Source: CAYUVH01 sp964448135
GTDB taxonomy: Bacteria > Verrucomicrobiota > Verrucomicrobiia > Limisphaerales > UBA8199
Assembly: GCA_964448135.1 (NCBI GenBank)
Contig: CAYUVH010000054.1
Span: forward strand, 62,001-126,000
Direction: 5' to 3'
Length of the DNA: 64,000 nt
In this document: positions 8,526-18,000 of the stretch, in pieces
Layout: each line of letters begins with the position of its first letter
How positions within the stretch are numbered: the first letter of the stretch is position 1
The notes under the pieces: generated by a model
Told to the model about the DNA's origin: nothing
The model's database searches: none
Seen by the model: only the letters and a program-made list of their open reading frames with translations
Position numbers and translations under genes: made by a program

Positions 8526-8611
8526 CTCCTAATCGTAATCGTAATCGCAATCCTAATCTTTCCGACCTCTCCCGGAGGATTAGGATTAAGATTACGATTA
8601 GGATTAGGAGG
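8526..8611. repeat. Long inverted repeat of TAATCN units at the kinase gene end
   Basis: Two arms of about 32 bp, built from TAATCG/TAATCC-type 6-bp units (8527-8558 and 8580-8611), pair with about three mismatches around a short GC-rich loop (CCGACCTCTCCCGG). The right arm includes the TAA stop codon of the histidine kinase (8604-8606) and its last codons. Transcribed on the minus strand it would form a long hairpin right at the end of the kinase mRNA. A uridine tract is absent. Confidence 0.8.
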
Positions 8612-10214
8612 AAGGCAGGCGGACGGTGAAGGTGGTGCCTTCGCCGAGGGTGCTGTCGACGGAGATGGAACCGCCGTGGGCCTGGACAATCGCCTGGCAG
8701 ATCGCGAGACCGAGGCCGGTATTGCCCTCGGACCGGCTGCGCGCGGCGTCAGCGCGGTAGAAGCGTTCGAAGACGCGGGACAGTTCCTCGCGGGCAATGC
8801 CGGGGCCGGTGTCGCGCACGGTGCAAAGCACGTCGCCGGGCGCGGTGGTGACGGTCACGTAGATGCTGCCATTGTCGCGATTGTAGTGAATGGCGTTGGC
8901 GACCAGGTTGGTGATGACCTGCTGGATGCGGTCATAATCGCCATTGAAGGGAGCGGGAGCGAGTTCGGTGTGAATCCGGATGCCGCGCAGATCGGCGAGC
9001 GGGCGAAGCAGCGAGGTGGCCGCAAGCGCAACGGCGGCGAGGTCGCAGGGCGCTTTTTTCACGCACTCCTGGCCGGCGTCGAAGCGGGCGAGTTGCAGGA
9101 GGGATTCGGTGAGGCGGCGCATTTGCTGCGCGGTCTCGAGGCAGGCCTCGACGGTTTCGCGGTATTCGGCCGGGGTGCGCTCGCGCGCGAGGGTGGTCTG
9201 TGCCTCGGAAATGATGACGGCGAGCGGGGTGCGCAGTTCGTGCGAGGCATCGGCGGTGAAACGCTTTTGCTCGGCGAAGGCGGTTTCCAGGCGCGAGAAC
9301 GTAGTATTCAGGACGCCCGCCAGACGTCCCAACTCGCTGGCGTTTTCCGGCACGGGCACACGTTCGGAAAGGTCGCCGGCGGAAACGCGTCCGGCCGCCA
9401 CGCAAATTTCCTCCAAGGGATAGACCGCGCGCCCCACCAGCCAGTAGCCCACGCCCAGTCCGACCGCGAGGACGGCGAAACCGGCGCCGACGAGACGCCA
9501 GCCCATCCAGCGCAACGCGAGCATGTCCGCGCCGATGCTGCGGCCGACGAGCGCGCACTCGCCCATTTCCGTGAAGTGCCAAGCTTCGCGCGTTTCGCCG
9601 CGGTCGCGGTTGCGCCATTGAATGACGGTCTTTTCGCCCTGCCGGACCGGCATTTTCAACTGCACCGGCGGATTCGATGAACCGGCCATCAGCCGGCCGT
9701 CGCGCGACCAGAACGCGTAATACCAGCCGGCGCCCCCGGCGTCGTTGAGCAACGTCTTCGTTTCAGCGGTGAGGGTGATCTGGCGCAAGCTGAACTCGCG
9801 ACCCGGCGCGTTGGTCGAATTACCGGCGGGACGAATCTTTTCGTCCGTTTCGCACGATTGGGTGTTTTCGATCCTGGAATCGTTTACGGCCGTGTCGAAT
9901 TCGTTGACGTGATGCGCGCGAGTCAGACCATGCGAATCGCGGTCGCGATCGCGGAAATTCTTTCCGCGCGAATCGGACCAACGGGAGTCAGGGGCGCGGG
10001 GTTCGTGCGAGTCGGGGGTGCGATTGTGACTGGGCCGGAGCGGCAAGGCATCGGAAGTGAGGGCCGCAACACGTTGCTCGAGTTCGCGATCAATCTTGTT
10101 CATCTGATTGACCTGCTGGAGTTCGTAGGCGGTGACGCCGAAACCGGCGAGGATGCAGACGAGCAAAAAGGAAAGCCAGAGGAGCAGATTTCCGCGGATG
10201 GAATGAGGCAGCAT
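8604..10214 (-). CDS. Sensor histidine kinase (OmpR-partner type)
   Basis: A 536-aa membrane sensor. A first transmembrane helix lies near residues 8-28, a large periplasmic part extends to about residue 235, and a second helix (VGAGFAVLAVGLGVGYWLVG) is followed by a HAMP domain. The HisKA domain has SHELRTPLAVI with H325 as the phosphorylated His. The HATPase domain shows NAIHYNRDNG, DTGPGIA and GNTGLGLAI. It lies 9 bp downstream of its response regulator gene on the same strand. The architecture resembles CusS/heavy-metal-type sensors. Residues about 57-135 of the periplasmic part are low-complexity and rich in Asp-Ser-Arg/His repeats, unlike the rest. Confidence 0.93.
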   Translation of the reverse strand: MLPHSIRGNLLLWLSFLLVCILAGFGVTAYELQQVNQMNKIDRELEQRVAALTSDALPLRPSHNRTPDSHEPRAPDSRWSDSRGKNFRDRDRDSHGLTRAHHVNEFDTAVNDSRIENTQSCETDEKIRPAGNSTNAPGREFSLRQITLTAETKTLLNDAGGAGWYYAFWSRDGRLMAGSSNPPVQLKMPVRQGEKTVIQWRNRDRGETREAWHFTEMGECALVGRSIGADMLALRWMGWRLVGAGFAVLAVGLGVGYWLVGRAVYPLEEICVAAGRVSAGDLSERVPVPENASELGRLAGVLNTTFSRLETAFAEQKRFTADASHELRTPLAVIISEAQTTLARERTPAEYRETVEACLETAQQMRRLTESLLQLARFDAGQECVKKAPCDLAAVALAATSLLRPLADLRGIRIHTELAPAPFNGDYDRIQQVITNLVANAIHYNRDNGSIYVTVTTAPGDVLCTVRDTGPGIAREELSRVFERFYRADAARSRSEGNTGLGLAICQAIVQAHGGSISVDSTLGEGTTFTVRLPSS

Positions 10215-10223
10215 GGCGCGGAG

Positions 10224-10877
10224 TTATTTTTCGATGCAATACCCCTGGCCACGGCGGGTGGCGATCAGGTCGGCGCCGAGCTTGCGGCGAATGCCGAAGA
10301 CGTGGACGTCGAGGAGATTGGAAAAGGTGTCGTCCTCTTCGTCGAAGAGGTGCTCGTAGAGATCGGTGCGCGTGACGAGTTCGCCGCGGTGGAGGGCGAG
10401 ATATTCGAGGATGGCGTACTCGCGGGCGGTGAGGGTGACGGGTTTGCCCTCGCGCAGAACGGCGCGGGCGCGCGGGTCAATGACGATGTCACCGATTTCG
10501 ATGTTGGGCTTGGCGAGGCCCGCGGCGCGGCGGATCAACGCGCGCAGGCGGGCGAGGAGTTCGGAGAGATCGAATGGTTTGATGAGATAGTCGTCGGCAC
10601 CCGTGTCGAGGCCGCGCACGCGGTCGGCGGGAGCGTCGCGGGCGGTGAGCATGAGGACGGGGGTGGATTTGATCTGGCGAAGCTGTTGCAAGACCTGCCA
10701 GCCGTCGAGTTTGGGCAGCATGATGTCGAGAACGATGGCGTCGTAGTCGTTGGCCTTCGCTTTCTCGAGGCCGGCTTCACCGTCGAGGGCGGAGTCCACG
10801 GCATAGCCGGCCTCGCGCAAGGCCTTGGCTAGGTTTTGCGCGAGTCGCGGTTCGTCTTCCACCACCAGGATTCTCAT
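10224..10877 (-). CDS. OmpR-family response regulator
   Basis: A 217-aa regulator with an N-terminal receiver (acidic pocket VVEDEPRLA, phospho-acceptor D51 in VLDIMLPKLDG, conserved Thr in MLTARDA and Lys in DDYLIKPF) and a C-terminal winged-helix domain ending in IRRKLGADLIATRRGQGY. It is the first gene of the two-component operon, and the kinase follows after 9 bp. Tandem CTTAAT half-sites with an 11-bp period lie 64 bp upstream of its start, which would suit autoregulation. Confidence 0.93.
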   Translation of the reverse strand: MRILVVEDEPRLAQNLAKALREAGYAVDSALDGEAGLEKAKANDYDAIVLDIMLPKLDGWQVLQQLRQIKSTPVLMLTARDAPADRVRGLDTGADDYLIKPFDLSELLARLRALIRRAAGLAKPNIEIGDIVIDPRARAVLREGKPVTLTAREYAILEYLALHRGELVTRTDLYEHLFDEEDDTFSNLLDVHVFGIRRKLGADLIATRRGQGYCIEK

Positions 10878-10940
10878 TTCGCAGCGGTGTCGCAGGCCCG
10901 GGAAGGGGCGGAGACACGGAGAAAGGATAGCCCAAAGGCG

Positions 10941-10957
10941 ATTAAGGCGCCATTAAG
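10941..10957 (-). promoter_or_regulatory. Candidate response-regulator box 1 (CTTAAT-N5-CTTAAT)
   Basis: On the minus strand two exact CTTAAT hexamers are spaced 11 bp start to start, which is one helical turn and the classic arrangement for OmpR/PhoB-family dimers. The site is 64 bp upstream of the response regulator start codon. Confidence 0.5.
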
Positions 10958-11000
10958 GGAAGCCGATAAAACCGGCAAAAAGGGCGTAAATGTGCCCAAT

Positions 11001-11017
11001 CTTAATTCTGGCTTAAT
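11001..11017 (+). promoter_or_regulatory. Candidate response-regulator box 2 (CTTAAT-N5-CTTAAT)
   Basis: The same two exact hexamers with the same 11-bp period, on the plus strand and 43 bp from box 1 in inverted orientation. It faces the plus-strand genes beginning at 11056/11181. The pair fits control of a divergent promoter by the adjacent regulator. Confidence 0.5.
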
Positions 11018-11055
11018 CGGCACCCTGATAGAGTCAGGATGAGAAAAGTTGGCCG

Positions 11056-11184
11056 ATGAGCGAACCAAAGAAAATTAAAATAACCACGGGTGAAACGCAG
11101 GCGTTTCACATCCCGATAAGCAGGCCGCGCTTTTTTTGCAGCAGCAACTTTCGCCCCCCGGGAGCAAATACAGGAACTCCATGA
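11056..11184 (+). CDS. Possible 42-aa ORF overlapping the acetyltransferase start
   Basis: An ATG at 11056 opens a 42-codon frame beginning MSEPKKIKITTGETQAF. Its TGA overlaps the ATG of the acetyltransferase by 4 bp. The overlap suggests coupling, but the ribosome site is weak. The frame also contains a perfect 8-bp stem hairpin (GTGAAACG-CAGG-CGTTTCAC, 11090-11109), which argues that the stretch may be an untranslated leader instead. No family was recognised. Confidence 0.25.
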   Translation: MSEPKKIKITTGETQAFHIPISRPRFFCSSNFRPPGANTGTP

Positions 11185-11798
11185 GCAGCATCGCAACGAG
11201 ACTCGGTTTTGAAACAAGCATGACTTCAACACGCGGCCCAGGCTGGAAAACAAGCGGGAGCAAGGTCGTCCCCCCGGATGTGGTCATCCGGCGTTTTGAA
11301 CCCGCGGACGTGCACCCGCTGTTCGACGCCGCGCGGGAATCGGTGAACGAATTGTGCGCCTGGATGACGTGGTGCCGGCCGAATTATTCGCTCTCGGACA
11401 GCGAGACATTTGTGCGCAATTGCGACGCGGCGTGGGCCAGCGGGAAGCAATACTGTTTCGCCATCTGCGACCAGCGCGACGGCACATTTCTCGGCAGCAT
11501 CGGCATCAGCGATGTGGACAAGGACCACGGCGTGGCGAATCTCGGTTACTGGGTGCGGGTGAGCCGCGCGCGACAGGGCGTGGGCACCGTGGCGGCGCGG
11601 CAGGCGGCGCGATTTGCCTTTCAGCAACTCAAGCTTGCGCGACTGGAACTGTTGATCGCGGTGGGCAATGTGGGCAGCCAGATTGTGGCGGAGCGACTCG
11701 GCGCGAAACCGGAAGGCATTCTGCGGCAGCGGCTCTGCCTGCGCGACCAGCAAGTGGACGCGGTGCTGTATGCGTTATTGCCGGAGGATGGAGTTTAG
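11181..11798 (+). CDS. GNAT acetyltransferase, RimJ/RimL type
   Basis: A 205-aa protein with the ribosomal-protein/N-terminal acetyltransferase fold. It shows VVIRRFEPADVHPLFDA at the start of the domain, GSIGISDVDKDHGVANLGYW in the central sheet, the acetyl-CoA loop VSRARQGVGTVAA (R-x-x-G-x-G/A) and NVGSQIVAERLGAKPEG at the C-terminus. ATG 11181 is chosen because AGGA lies about 6 bp upstream; a later in-frame ATG at 11220 is possible. It is divergent from the two-component operon across a region with two CTTAAT boxes. The substrate is unknown. Confidence 0.88.
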   Translation: MSSIATRLGFETSMTSTRGPGWKTSGSKVVPPDVVIRRFEPADVHPLFDAARESVNELCAWMTWCRPNYSLSDSETFVRNCDAAWASGKQYCFAICDQRDGTFLGSIGISDVDKDHGVANLGYWVRVSRARQGVGTVAARQAARFAFQQLKLARLELLIAVGNVGSQIVAERLGAKPEGILRQRLCLRDQQVDAVLYALLPEDGV

Positions 11799-11827
11799 GC
11801 GGTTTGTGACCGCGAACCACCGGGTTT

Positions 11828-11955
11828 AAGAAGCCCGAGTGACGAATGTCAAATGACGAAAGAATTCCGAATGACGAAGCTCGAAGAACGAGTGTCTGAT
11901 TAGACATTCGGGCTTCGTGCTTCTTTCGGTATTCGTCGTTCGGATTTCGTCATTT
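11828..11955. repeat. GACGAA/TTCGTC palindromic repeat, copy 1
   Basis: The whole gap between the convergent acetyltransferase and aminotransferase genes is built of ATGACGAA, GAATTCCGAATGACGAA and their complements (TTCGTCGTTCGGATTTCGTC). The left half pairs with the right half as a long imperfect hairpin. Related copies lie at 44045-44168 and 59477-59637. Confidence 0.75.
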
Positions 11956-11957
11956 TC

Positions 11958-13046
11958 TCACAGTTTTTCCATCGCCGCATCCAACGCCGCAAACAGCCGT
12001 CCCATTGACTCTTCGGTTTCGTCACCCATGTTCGAGATGCGGAAGGTCGTGCCCTTGATTTTGCCGTAGCCGCCGTCAATCAGGAAACCCTGGTCCTTCG
12101 TCAGCTTTTGGAGTTTGGCCACATCCACCACGCGTCCGCCGGGCTTGGCGCCGTTATTGACGCAGGTCAGCGTGAGGGATTCGAAGCCTTTATCCGGGAA
12201 CAGGGTGAAGCCGTGGCGCGCGGCCCAGTCGCGGGTCATTTGATTGGTCCGGCGATGGCGGGCGTAGCGGGCCTCAAGGCCTTCGCTGAAGAAGTCCTGC
12301 AACTTGGAGTCGAGCGCGTAAACATGCGGGATGCTGGGCGTGCTCGGGGTCATTTCCTGTTCGGCGTTCTTCTGGAATTCGACGAAATCGAAGTAATAGC
12401 CACGGTCCTTCATGGTCGCCGCCTTCGCGAGCGCGGCGGGTGAGCAGACAAAGACGGCGAGGCCGGGCGGCATGGCGAAGGCCTTTTGCGTGCCGGCGAG
12501 GAGGACATCGATGCCCATCTCGTCGAACTTCAAGGGCACGGCGCTCATGGAGCTGACCGAGTCCACGATGAACATGACGTCGGGATACTTCTTCTTGAGC
12601 GCCGCGATTTCATCCAACGGGCTCATCACGCCGGTGGAGGTTTCGTTGTGGATGATGGTGACCGAGTCGAACTGGCCGGTCTTCAGATGTTTTTCAATTT
12701 CCTCGGCGCGGATGGGCGAGCCCCAGTTCACCTGGAGCGGGGCGGCTTCCTTGCCGCAGCGTTTGGCGACGTCGAGCCACTTGTCCGAAAACGCGCCGCA
12801 CATGCAGTTGAGGACTTTTTTGGAAGTCAGATTGCGCAGCGAGGCTTCCATGACGCCCCAGGCGGAAGAGGTGCTGAGATAGACCCGTTGCCTGGTCGAA
12901 AGCAGTTGCTGGAGCTGAGGTTGGATGCGGGCGTAGAGGTCTTTGAAGCCCTGGCCGCGGTGCCCGATCATGGGCGAAGCCAGCGCGCGAAAGGTCTTTT
13001 CGCTCACTTCGACCGGACCGGGGATGTGCAATTTAACATGTCCCAT
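11958..13046 (-). CDS. Class V aminotransferase (serine/alanine-glyoxylate type)
   Basis: A 362-aa PLP enzyme. The PLP-binding Lys is K188 in LLAGTQKAFAMPPG and the cofactor Asp is D162 in MFIVDSVSSMSAV. The N-terminal HIPGPVEVSEKT and the MIGHRGQGFKDLY segment are family hallmarks of serine-glyoxylate or alanine-glyoxylate aminotransferases. The length fits. Related enzymes also act as phosphoserine aminotransferase or in 2-aminoethylphosphonate metabolism, so the amino donor is not certain. It stands alone, with non-coding DNA on both sides. Confidence 0.85.
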   Translation of the reverse strand: MGHVKLHIPGPVEVSEKTFRALASPMIGHRGQGFKDLYARIQPQLQQLLSTRQRVYLSTSSAWGVMEASLRNLTSKKVLNCMCGAFSDKWLDVAKRCGKEAAPLQVNWGSPIRAEEIEKHLKTGQFDSVTIIHNETSTGVMSPLDEIAALKKKYPDVMFIVDSVSSMSAVPLKFDEMGIDVLLAGTQKAFAMPPGLAVFVCSPAALAKAATMKDRGYYFDFVEFQKNAEQEMTPSTPSIPHVYALDSKLQDFFSEGLEARYARHRRTNQMTRDWAARHGFTLFPDKGFESLTLTCVNNGAKPGGRVVDVAKLQKLTKDQGFLIDGGYGKIKGTTFRISNMGDETEESMGRLFAALDAAMEKL

Positions 13047-13265
13047 AATGCGCGGAAATGGTTCCCCAGCGGGAACGGAAAGGCAAGGGGAATGAGGGCG
13101 GAGGGTTACAAGGTTAAAACGTTAAAAGTGCCACAAGTTGTGGTGGGCGCGACGGGCAGGGTCAAACTTACTTGTAAACTTCCAAAGAAAAAGCCAGCAC
13201 CGAAGCCGCTACGAGGAATGCGGCTGCGAATTGACGCGGACCGGCAACAGTATCACCGACCTGCT

Positions 13266-13727
13266 TCACAAGTGCTCGTAGACAATTCTTACTTTCGCGC
13301 CCAGCAAGCGCTCGAACTCCCGGCATTGCTCATCCGAGAGTTTTCCAATATTGGAATTTTCCGCACAGAGGTTGAAACATGCAAATCCCTGTGGCCATTC
13401 GTATCTCAAGTCGTGCAACGATGCCGAAGCGCCACAACAAGGCAGAACGTGATCAGCGAGGACGAATCCTTTGTCTCTTCCTCTGAAATCCTGATCCATC
13501 CAGTCCTGCCAGACTTCCATGGTGATGGGAGTTCCGCACGACGGGCAAAAAATCCTTTCAAAATTCTGGCCACAGTGAACGAACTCCACCTGTTCCGACA
13601 CCTCGGCAGTGATTTTGTCCGCCGCGGGAGCAATGGTTCGAAAATATGCCAGCGCGGCCTGGCGGCCGACCTCCTCCGGCACGAAGCCGGGACGCTCCGG
13701 GATGATATTGATGTAGTCGTCGGACAC
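13266..13727 (-). CDS. Hypothetical protein with cysteine pairs
   Basis: A 153-aa protein of unknown function. It contains CPSCG (zinc-knuckle-like), LPCCGAS and FNLCAEN, so it may bind zinc through a CxxC pair and a later CC/C pair. GTG 13727 is chosen because GAGG lies 6 bp upstream. An alternative GTG at 13751 would add eight residues. No catalytic motif was recognised. The 219 bp between it and the aminotransferase gene hold nothing identifiable. Confidence 0.6.
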   Translation of the reverse strand: MSDDYINIIPERPGFVPEEVGRQAALAYFRTIAPAADKITAEVSEQVEFVHCGQNFERIFCPSCGTPITMEVWQDWMDQDFRGRDKGFVLADHVLPCCGASASLHDLRYEWPQGFACFNLCAENSNIGKLSDEQCREFERLLGAKVRIVYEHL

Positions 13728-13808
13728 GCAGCACCTCAGGCGAGAACGCACATACCTAAACGCTTTGCGCCACTCTAATTAAGAGCCAGCCGCTTCGGTT
13801 ATGGTGCT

Positions 13809-14942
13809 TTAAATACTCGCCGCGATGGCGTCGCCCATGGCGCGGGTACCAATTTTCTTGGCGGAGGAGTCGGCGGGATTGAAGATATCGCCGGTGCGAT
13901 TGCCGGCGGCGATGGCTTTTGCGACGGCGGACATGATGGCGGTGTGGGCGTCCTGGAGCTTGAAGCTGTGCTGGAGCATCAGGGCGGCGGAGAGAATTTG
14001 GGCGATGGGATTCGCGAGGTCCTTGCCGGCGATGTCGGGGGCGGTGCCGCCGGCGGGTTCGTAGAGTCCGAAGACGCGGTCGCCCTTGGTGGCGCCGAGG
14101 CTGGCGCTGGGGAGCATGCCGAGGGAACCGGCCAGCGCGGCGGCTTCGTCGCTGAGGATGTCGCCGAACATGTTTTCGCAGAGGACGACTTCGAACTGCG
14201 CGGGCTTGAGCATCAACTGCATGGCGGCGTTGTCCACGAGCATGTGCTCGAGTTCGACGCCGGGATATTCCTTCCCGACCTGGGTGACGACTTCGCGCCA
14301 GAGCATGCCGTTTTCCAAGACATTGGCCTTGTCGATGCTGGTGACCTTGGCTTTGCGATTGCCGCCGGATTTTGGGCGCAGGCTGGCGGCCTGGAACGCG
14401 ACGTGGGCGATGCGCTCGATTTCCGGCGTGGTGTAAACCATGGTGTCGATCGCGCGACGCTGGCCGTTCGGCAGCGTTTCGATGCCTTTGGGCGTGCCGA
14501 AGTAGAGGCCGCCGGTCAATTCGCGGACGACGAGCAGGTTGATGCCGCCACCCTGGCGCTCGGGCGCGACCGGACACGTGTGCGTGAGTTCCTTGAACAG
14601 AACGACGGGGCGCAGATTGGCGAACAGGCCGAATTCCTTGCGCAAGCGCAACAGGGCGGCGCGCTCGGGACGCTGGTCCTTGGGCACGGTGGGGTCGCGA
14701 TCAGGGAGGCCGACGGAGCCGAAGAGGATGGCGTCGGAGTGTTTACAGAGCGAGAGGGTCGTATCGGGCAGAGCCACGCCGGCCGCGTCGATGCCGGCCC
14801 AGCCGACGGGCGCTTCAGTGATGTTGAAGCGCACGGGAAATTTCTTTTCGACGGCGCGCAGCACTTTGATGGCTTCGCGCATCACTTCGGGTCCGATACC
14901 GTCGCCGGCCAGAGCGGCGATGTTAAAAGTCTGTGAACTCAT
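13809..14942 (-). CDS. leuB: 3-isopropylmalate dehydrogenase
   Basis: The 377-aa NAD-dependent enzyme oxidises 3-isopropylmalate in leucine synthesis. It begins with AALAGDGIGPEVMREA (substrate/NAD motif) and keeps LRKEFGLFANLRP (substrate-binding arginines), VVRELTGGLYFG, the DNAAMQL and ENMFGDILSDEAA metal-binding region, and GGTAPDIAGKDLANP. Length fits LeuB. No leuA, leuC or leuD is adjacent, so leucine genes are dispersed here. It follows putA on the same strand after 141 bp that include a hairpin. Confidence 0.95.
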   Translation of the reverse strand: MSSQTFNIAALAGDGIGPEVMREAIKVLRAVEKKFPVRFNITEAPVGWAGIDAAGVALPDTTLSLCKHSDAILFGSVGLPDRDPTVPKDQRPERAALLRLRKEFGLFANLRPVVLFKELTHTCPVAPERQGGGINLLVVRELTGGLYFGTPKGIETLPNGQRRAIDTMVYTTPEIERIAHVAFQAASLRPKSGGNRKAKVTSIDKANVLENGMLWREVVTQVGKEYPGVELEHMLVDNAAMQLMLKPAQFEVVLCENMFGDILSDEAAALAGSLGMLPSASLGATKGDRVFGLYEPAGGTAPDIAGKDLANPIAQILSAALMLQHSFKLQDAHTAIMSAVAKAIAAGNRTGDIFNPADSSAKKIGTRAMGDAIAASI

Positions 14943-15036
14943 AAGCGGGACAGGATATGGGGAATAGGGGCGGGAGTGAAGAATTTTGCTTGGGAGTGAA
15001 GGGGCGTGAAGTGGAATTCGGGAAATGGGGAAACGT

Positions 15037-15057
15037 CCGGCGGTTTTAGGCCGCCGG
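15037..15057 (-). terminator. Hairpin after putA, possible terminator
   Basis: CCGGCGG-TTTTAGG-CCGCCGG forms a 7-bp stem with a 7-nt loop, about 27 bp past the putA stop on the minus strand and before leuB. No U-run follows, so a Rho-independent role is doubtful. Confidence 0.35.
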
Positions 15058-15083
15058 GCGGAGCCCTGCCACCCCCTTGCGGA

Positions 15084-18000
15084 TCAGAGAACCGGGGCGC
15101 GGGGTTCGGCGGTGCGGGTGCCGAGGTTGCCGTAGCGGTGGTAGCCGATGCTCAGGCTTTGCTCGCGGAGGTACCAGAGGAGTTCGAGGCGGCCCTCGGC
15201 GGAGGCGGGTTCGCTGGCGATGCAGAGGTTGGTTTCGGCGGCGGCTTGGAGAATGGCGACGGGAACACGATCGGCGGCGGCGTAGCGGATGCGGTCAGTC
15301 TGGTTTTCGCGGATGGCCTGGATAAGTTGCTCGTCGGTTTCGTCGAGGAATTCGATGTCGGCGGCCCAGGATTCGGTGAGGGATTCGAGGAGCGTGAGGG
15401 CTTCGGAGGTGAAGGCCGGCGGGCGGCTGACGACGACTTGCGCGCCGGTGGCGTGGGCGGCGCAGACGCGGGCGAAGATTTCGAAGGTGGTGTCCGCCGG
15501 ATGGACGCGGACGCGGATGGTTTCGAGCGAGCGGTAGCGGCGGAAGTTATCCTGGCCAACGAGGAGGAAGTGATCGTGAGGCAGGCTGAATTCTTCGCGG
15601 CAGGCGTGAATGTAGCTCGAAATGGCGGTGAGGATGCGCGGGGAGTCGGGGAGGGTTGCGATGCGCGGATCGTGGGAAAGGACGATCAGGGTGTCTTTCT
15701 GTTGATCACCGCGCTGCTTCCTCTCCCCTGCCCTCTCCTCCAGAGGAGGAGAGGGAGAAACATCTTGGAACTCCATGAGTTGGGCGACGTAGTTGGGGCC
15801 GCCGGCTTTCATGCCGGGGCCGAAGACGGATTTGCCCATGCCGCCGAAGGGTTGGCGGAGGACGATGGCGCCGGTGGTGACGCGGTTGATGTAGAGGTTG
15901 CCGGCGTTGATGTTCTCCTTCCAATAGTCCCATTCGCGTTCGTCGAGGCTTTCGAGGCCGCTGGTGAGGCCGAAACCGGTCTGGTTGACGAGCGCGACGG
16001 CTTCGCTGAGTTTTTCGAAGCGCATCACGGAAAGGACAGGGCCGAAGAATTCGGTGAGATGGCTGTAGCTGCCGGGTTGGACACCGTATTTGATGCCGGG
16101 AGTCCAAAGGCAGGGATTGTTGTCGAGCGAGCGGGGTTCGAGCGCCCATTCTTCGCCGGGGTCGAGGCGGGAGAGGGCGTTGGCGAGGTCGCCGGAGGGC
16201 GGGCGGATGAGCGGGCCCATTTTGGTCTCGGGTTGCCAGGCGGAGCCGACTTTCAAGCTCGCCGCAGCTTCGCACAGGGCGCGGCGAAATTGGGGATCGT
16301 CATAGACTTCGGCCTGGAGCAGTAGCAGCGAAGTGGCGGAGCATTTCTGGCCGCTGTGGCCGAAGGCGGATTGGAGGACGTGTTTGATCGCCTGATCGCG
16401 ATCGGAGACGGCAGTGACCATGGTGGCATCCTTGCCGCCGGTTTCGGCGAAGAGCGGCAGGCGCGGGTTTTCGCGAAGCATGGCGCGCGCGGTTTCGGTG
16501 CCGCCGGTGAGAATGACGGCGTTGACCTTCGGATGCTGCACGAGGGCGCGGCCAGCCTGACCGCCGGAACAGGGCGCGAATTGCAGAACGCGTTTCGACA
16601 CGCCCGCCCGCCAGAAACACTGGCAGAGCTCCCAGGCGACGAGGATGGTGTCGGAAGCGGGTTTGAGGATGACGGTGTTGCCAGCGGCGAGGGCGGCCGC
16701 AATGCCGCCGCAGGGGATCGCGATGGGAAAATTCCACGGCGAGACGACGACGACCACGCCCCTGCCGCGGCCCTTGAGGCCGGGCATTTCCTGCCACCAG
16801 CGGGCGCAGTCGCGGTAGAATTCGACGAAGTCCACGGCCTCGGAAACTTCAGGATCGGATTCGGGCAAGGTCTTGCCGCCGTCGGCCATCGCGGCGCCCA
16901 TAAGATCGCCGCGCGCTACGCGTAATTCGTGCGCGACGCGCCGGAGAATTTCCGATCGATCGCAGGGAGCGAGTGCGCGCCAGCCGTCTGGATCAGCAGC
17001 AGCGCATTCGACAGCGCGAGCGACGTCGGCTTCGCTGGCCTGGACCGAGCGGCCGACAACAACGCCGGGACGCGAGGGGTCGACGCAATCGCGGATGGGG
17101 TGGCCGGTGGTGAGTTCCTCGCCGGCGATTACGATGGGTATCTGAGTGGCTCGGTCGCCGCAACGCGGCTTCCAGTGTTCGATGATCTGGAGGCCCCAGT
17201 GAATGTTCAGCGGGAGGGTGAAATCGGTGTCGGGCTCGTTTTCAAGATGCTGCCACGCGCGCGCGATGGGATTCACGGCAGCCGGAGGGAGCATGCGGTT
17301 TTGAGCCCGGCGCGGGGAGACGTCCACGGTATCGACGGCTTCGAAAGAGGCGATGAAGCTGTCTTCGAGTTGGCGCCATTCGGGGCTGTCGGTTTTGAGC
17401 TTAAAGGCGTGGCGCAGGAAATTTTCAGGGCCGGTGTTTTCGTCGAGACGGCGGATGAGGTAGCCAATGGCGTTGATGAAGTTTTCCTTTTTGCACGCGG
17501 GCGCGTAAAGGAGCAGGCGCTGGGAAGCTTCAAAGAGCGCCCGGCGCTGATGGTTCGCCATGCCTTCGAGCATCTCGAATTGGACGCGATCGAGGGCTTT
17601 GCATTCCTGCGCCAGCACGAGACCGTAGGCGAGATCGAAAAGATTGTGCGAGGCGACGCCGACGTCCATGGCCGCGAGGTTTTCCGGCTCCATGGCGGCG
17701 TGCAGCATGCGCTTGTAATTGGCGTCCGTGTCGCGTTTGGTTTGATACGGCGCCTGAGCCCAGCCGCGTAGCGAGGCTTCCACCCGCTCGCTCTCCATGT
17801 TGGCGCCCTTGACGATGCGGACGGTCACGCGGCCGCCGCCCGCGGCGACACGGCGCTGCGCCCAGATTTGGATCTGGCGCAGGGTGAGAAATGAATCCGG
17901 AATGTAACTCTGGAGGGCGATGCCGGCGCGGGCATGCTCGAAGCCGGGGAGATCGAGCGTGCGCATGAAGGCCAGGGCCGTGAGATCCTTGTCGCGGTAT

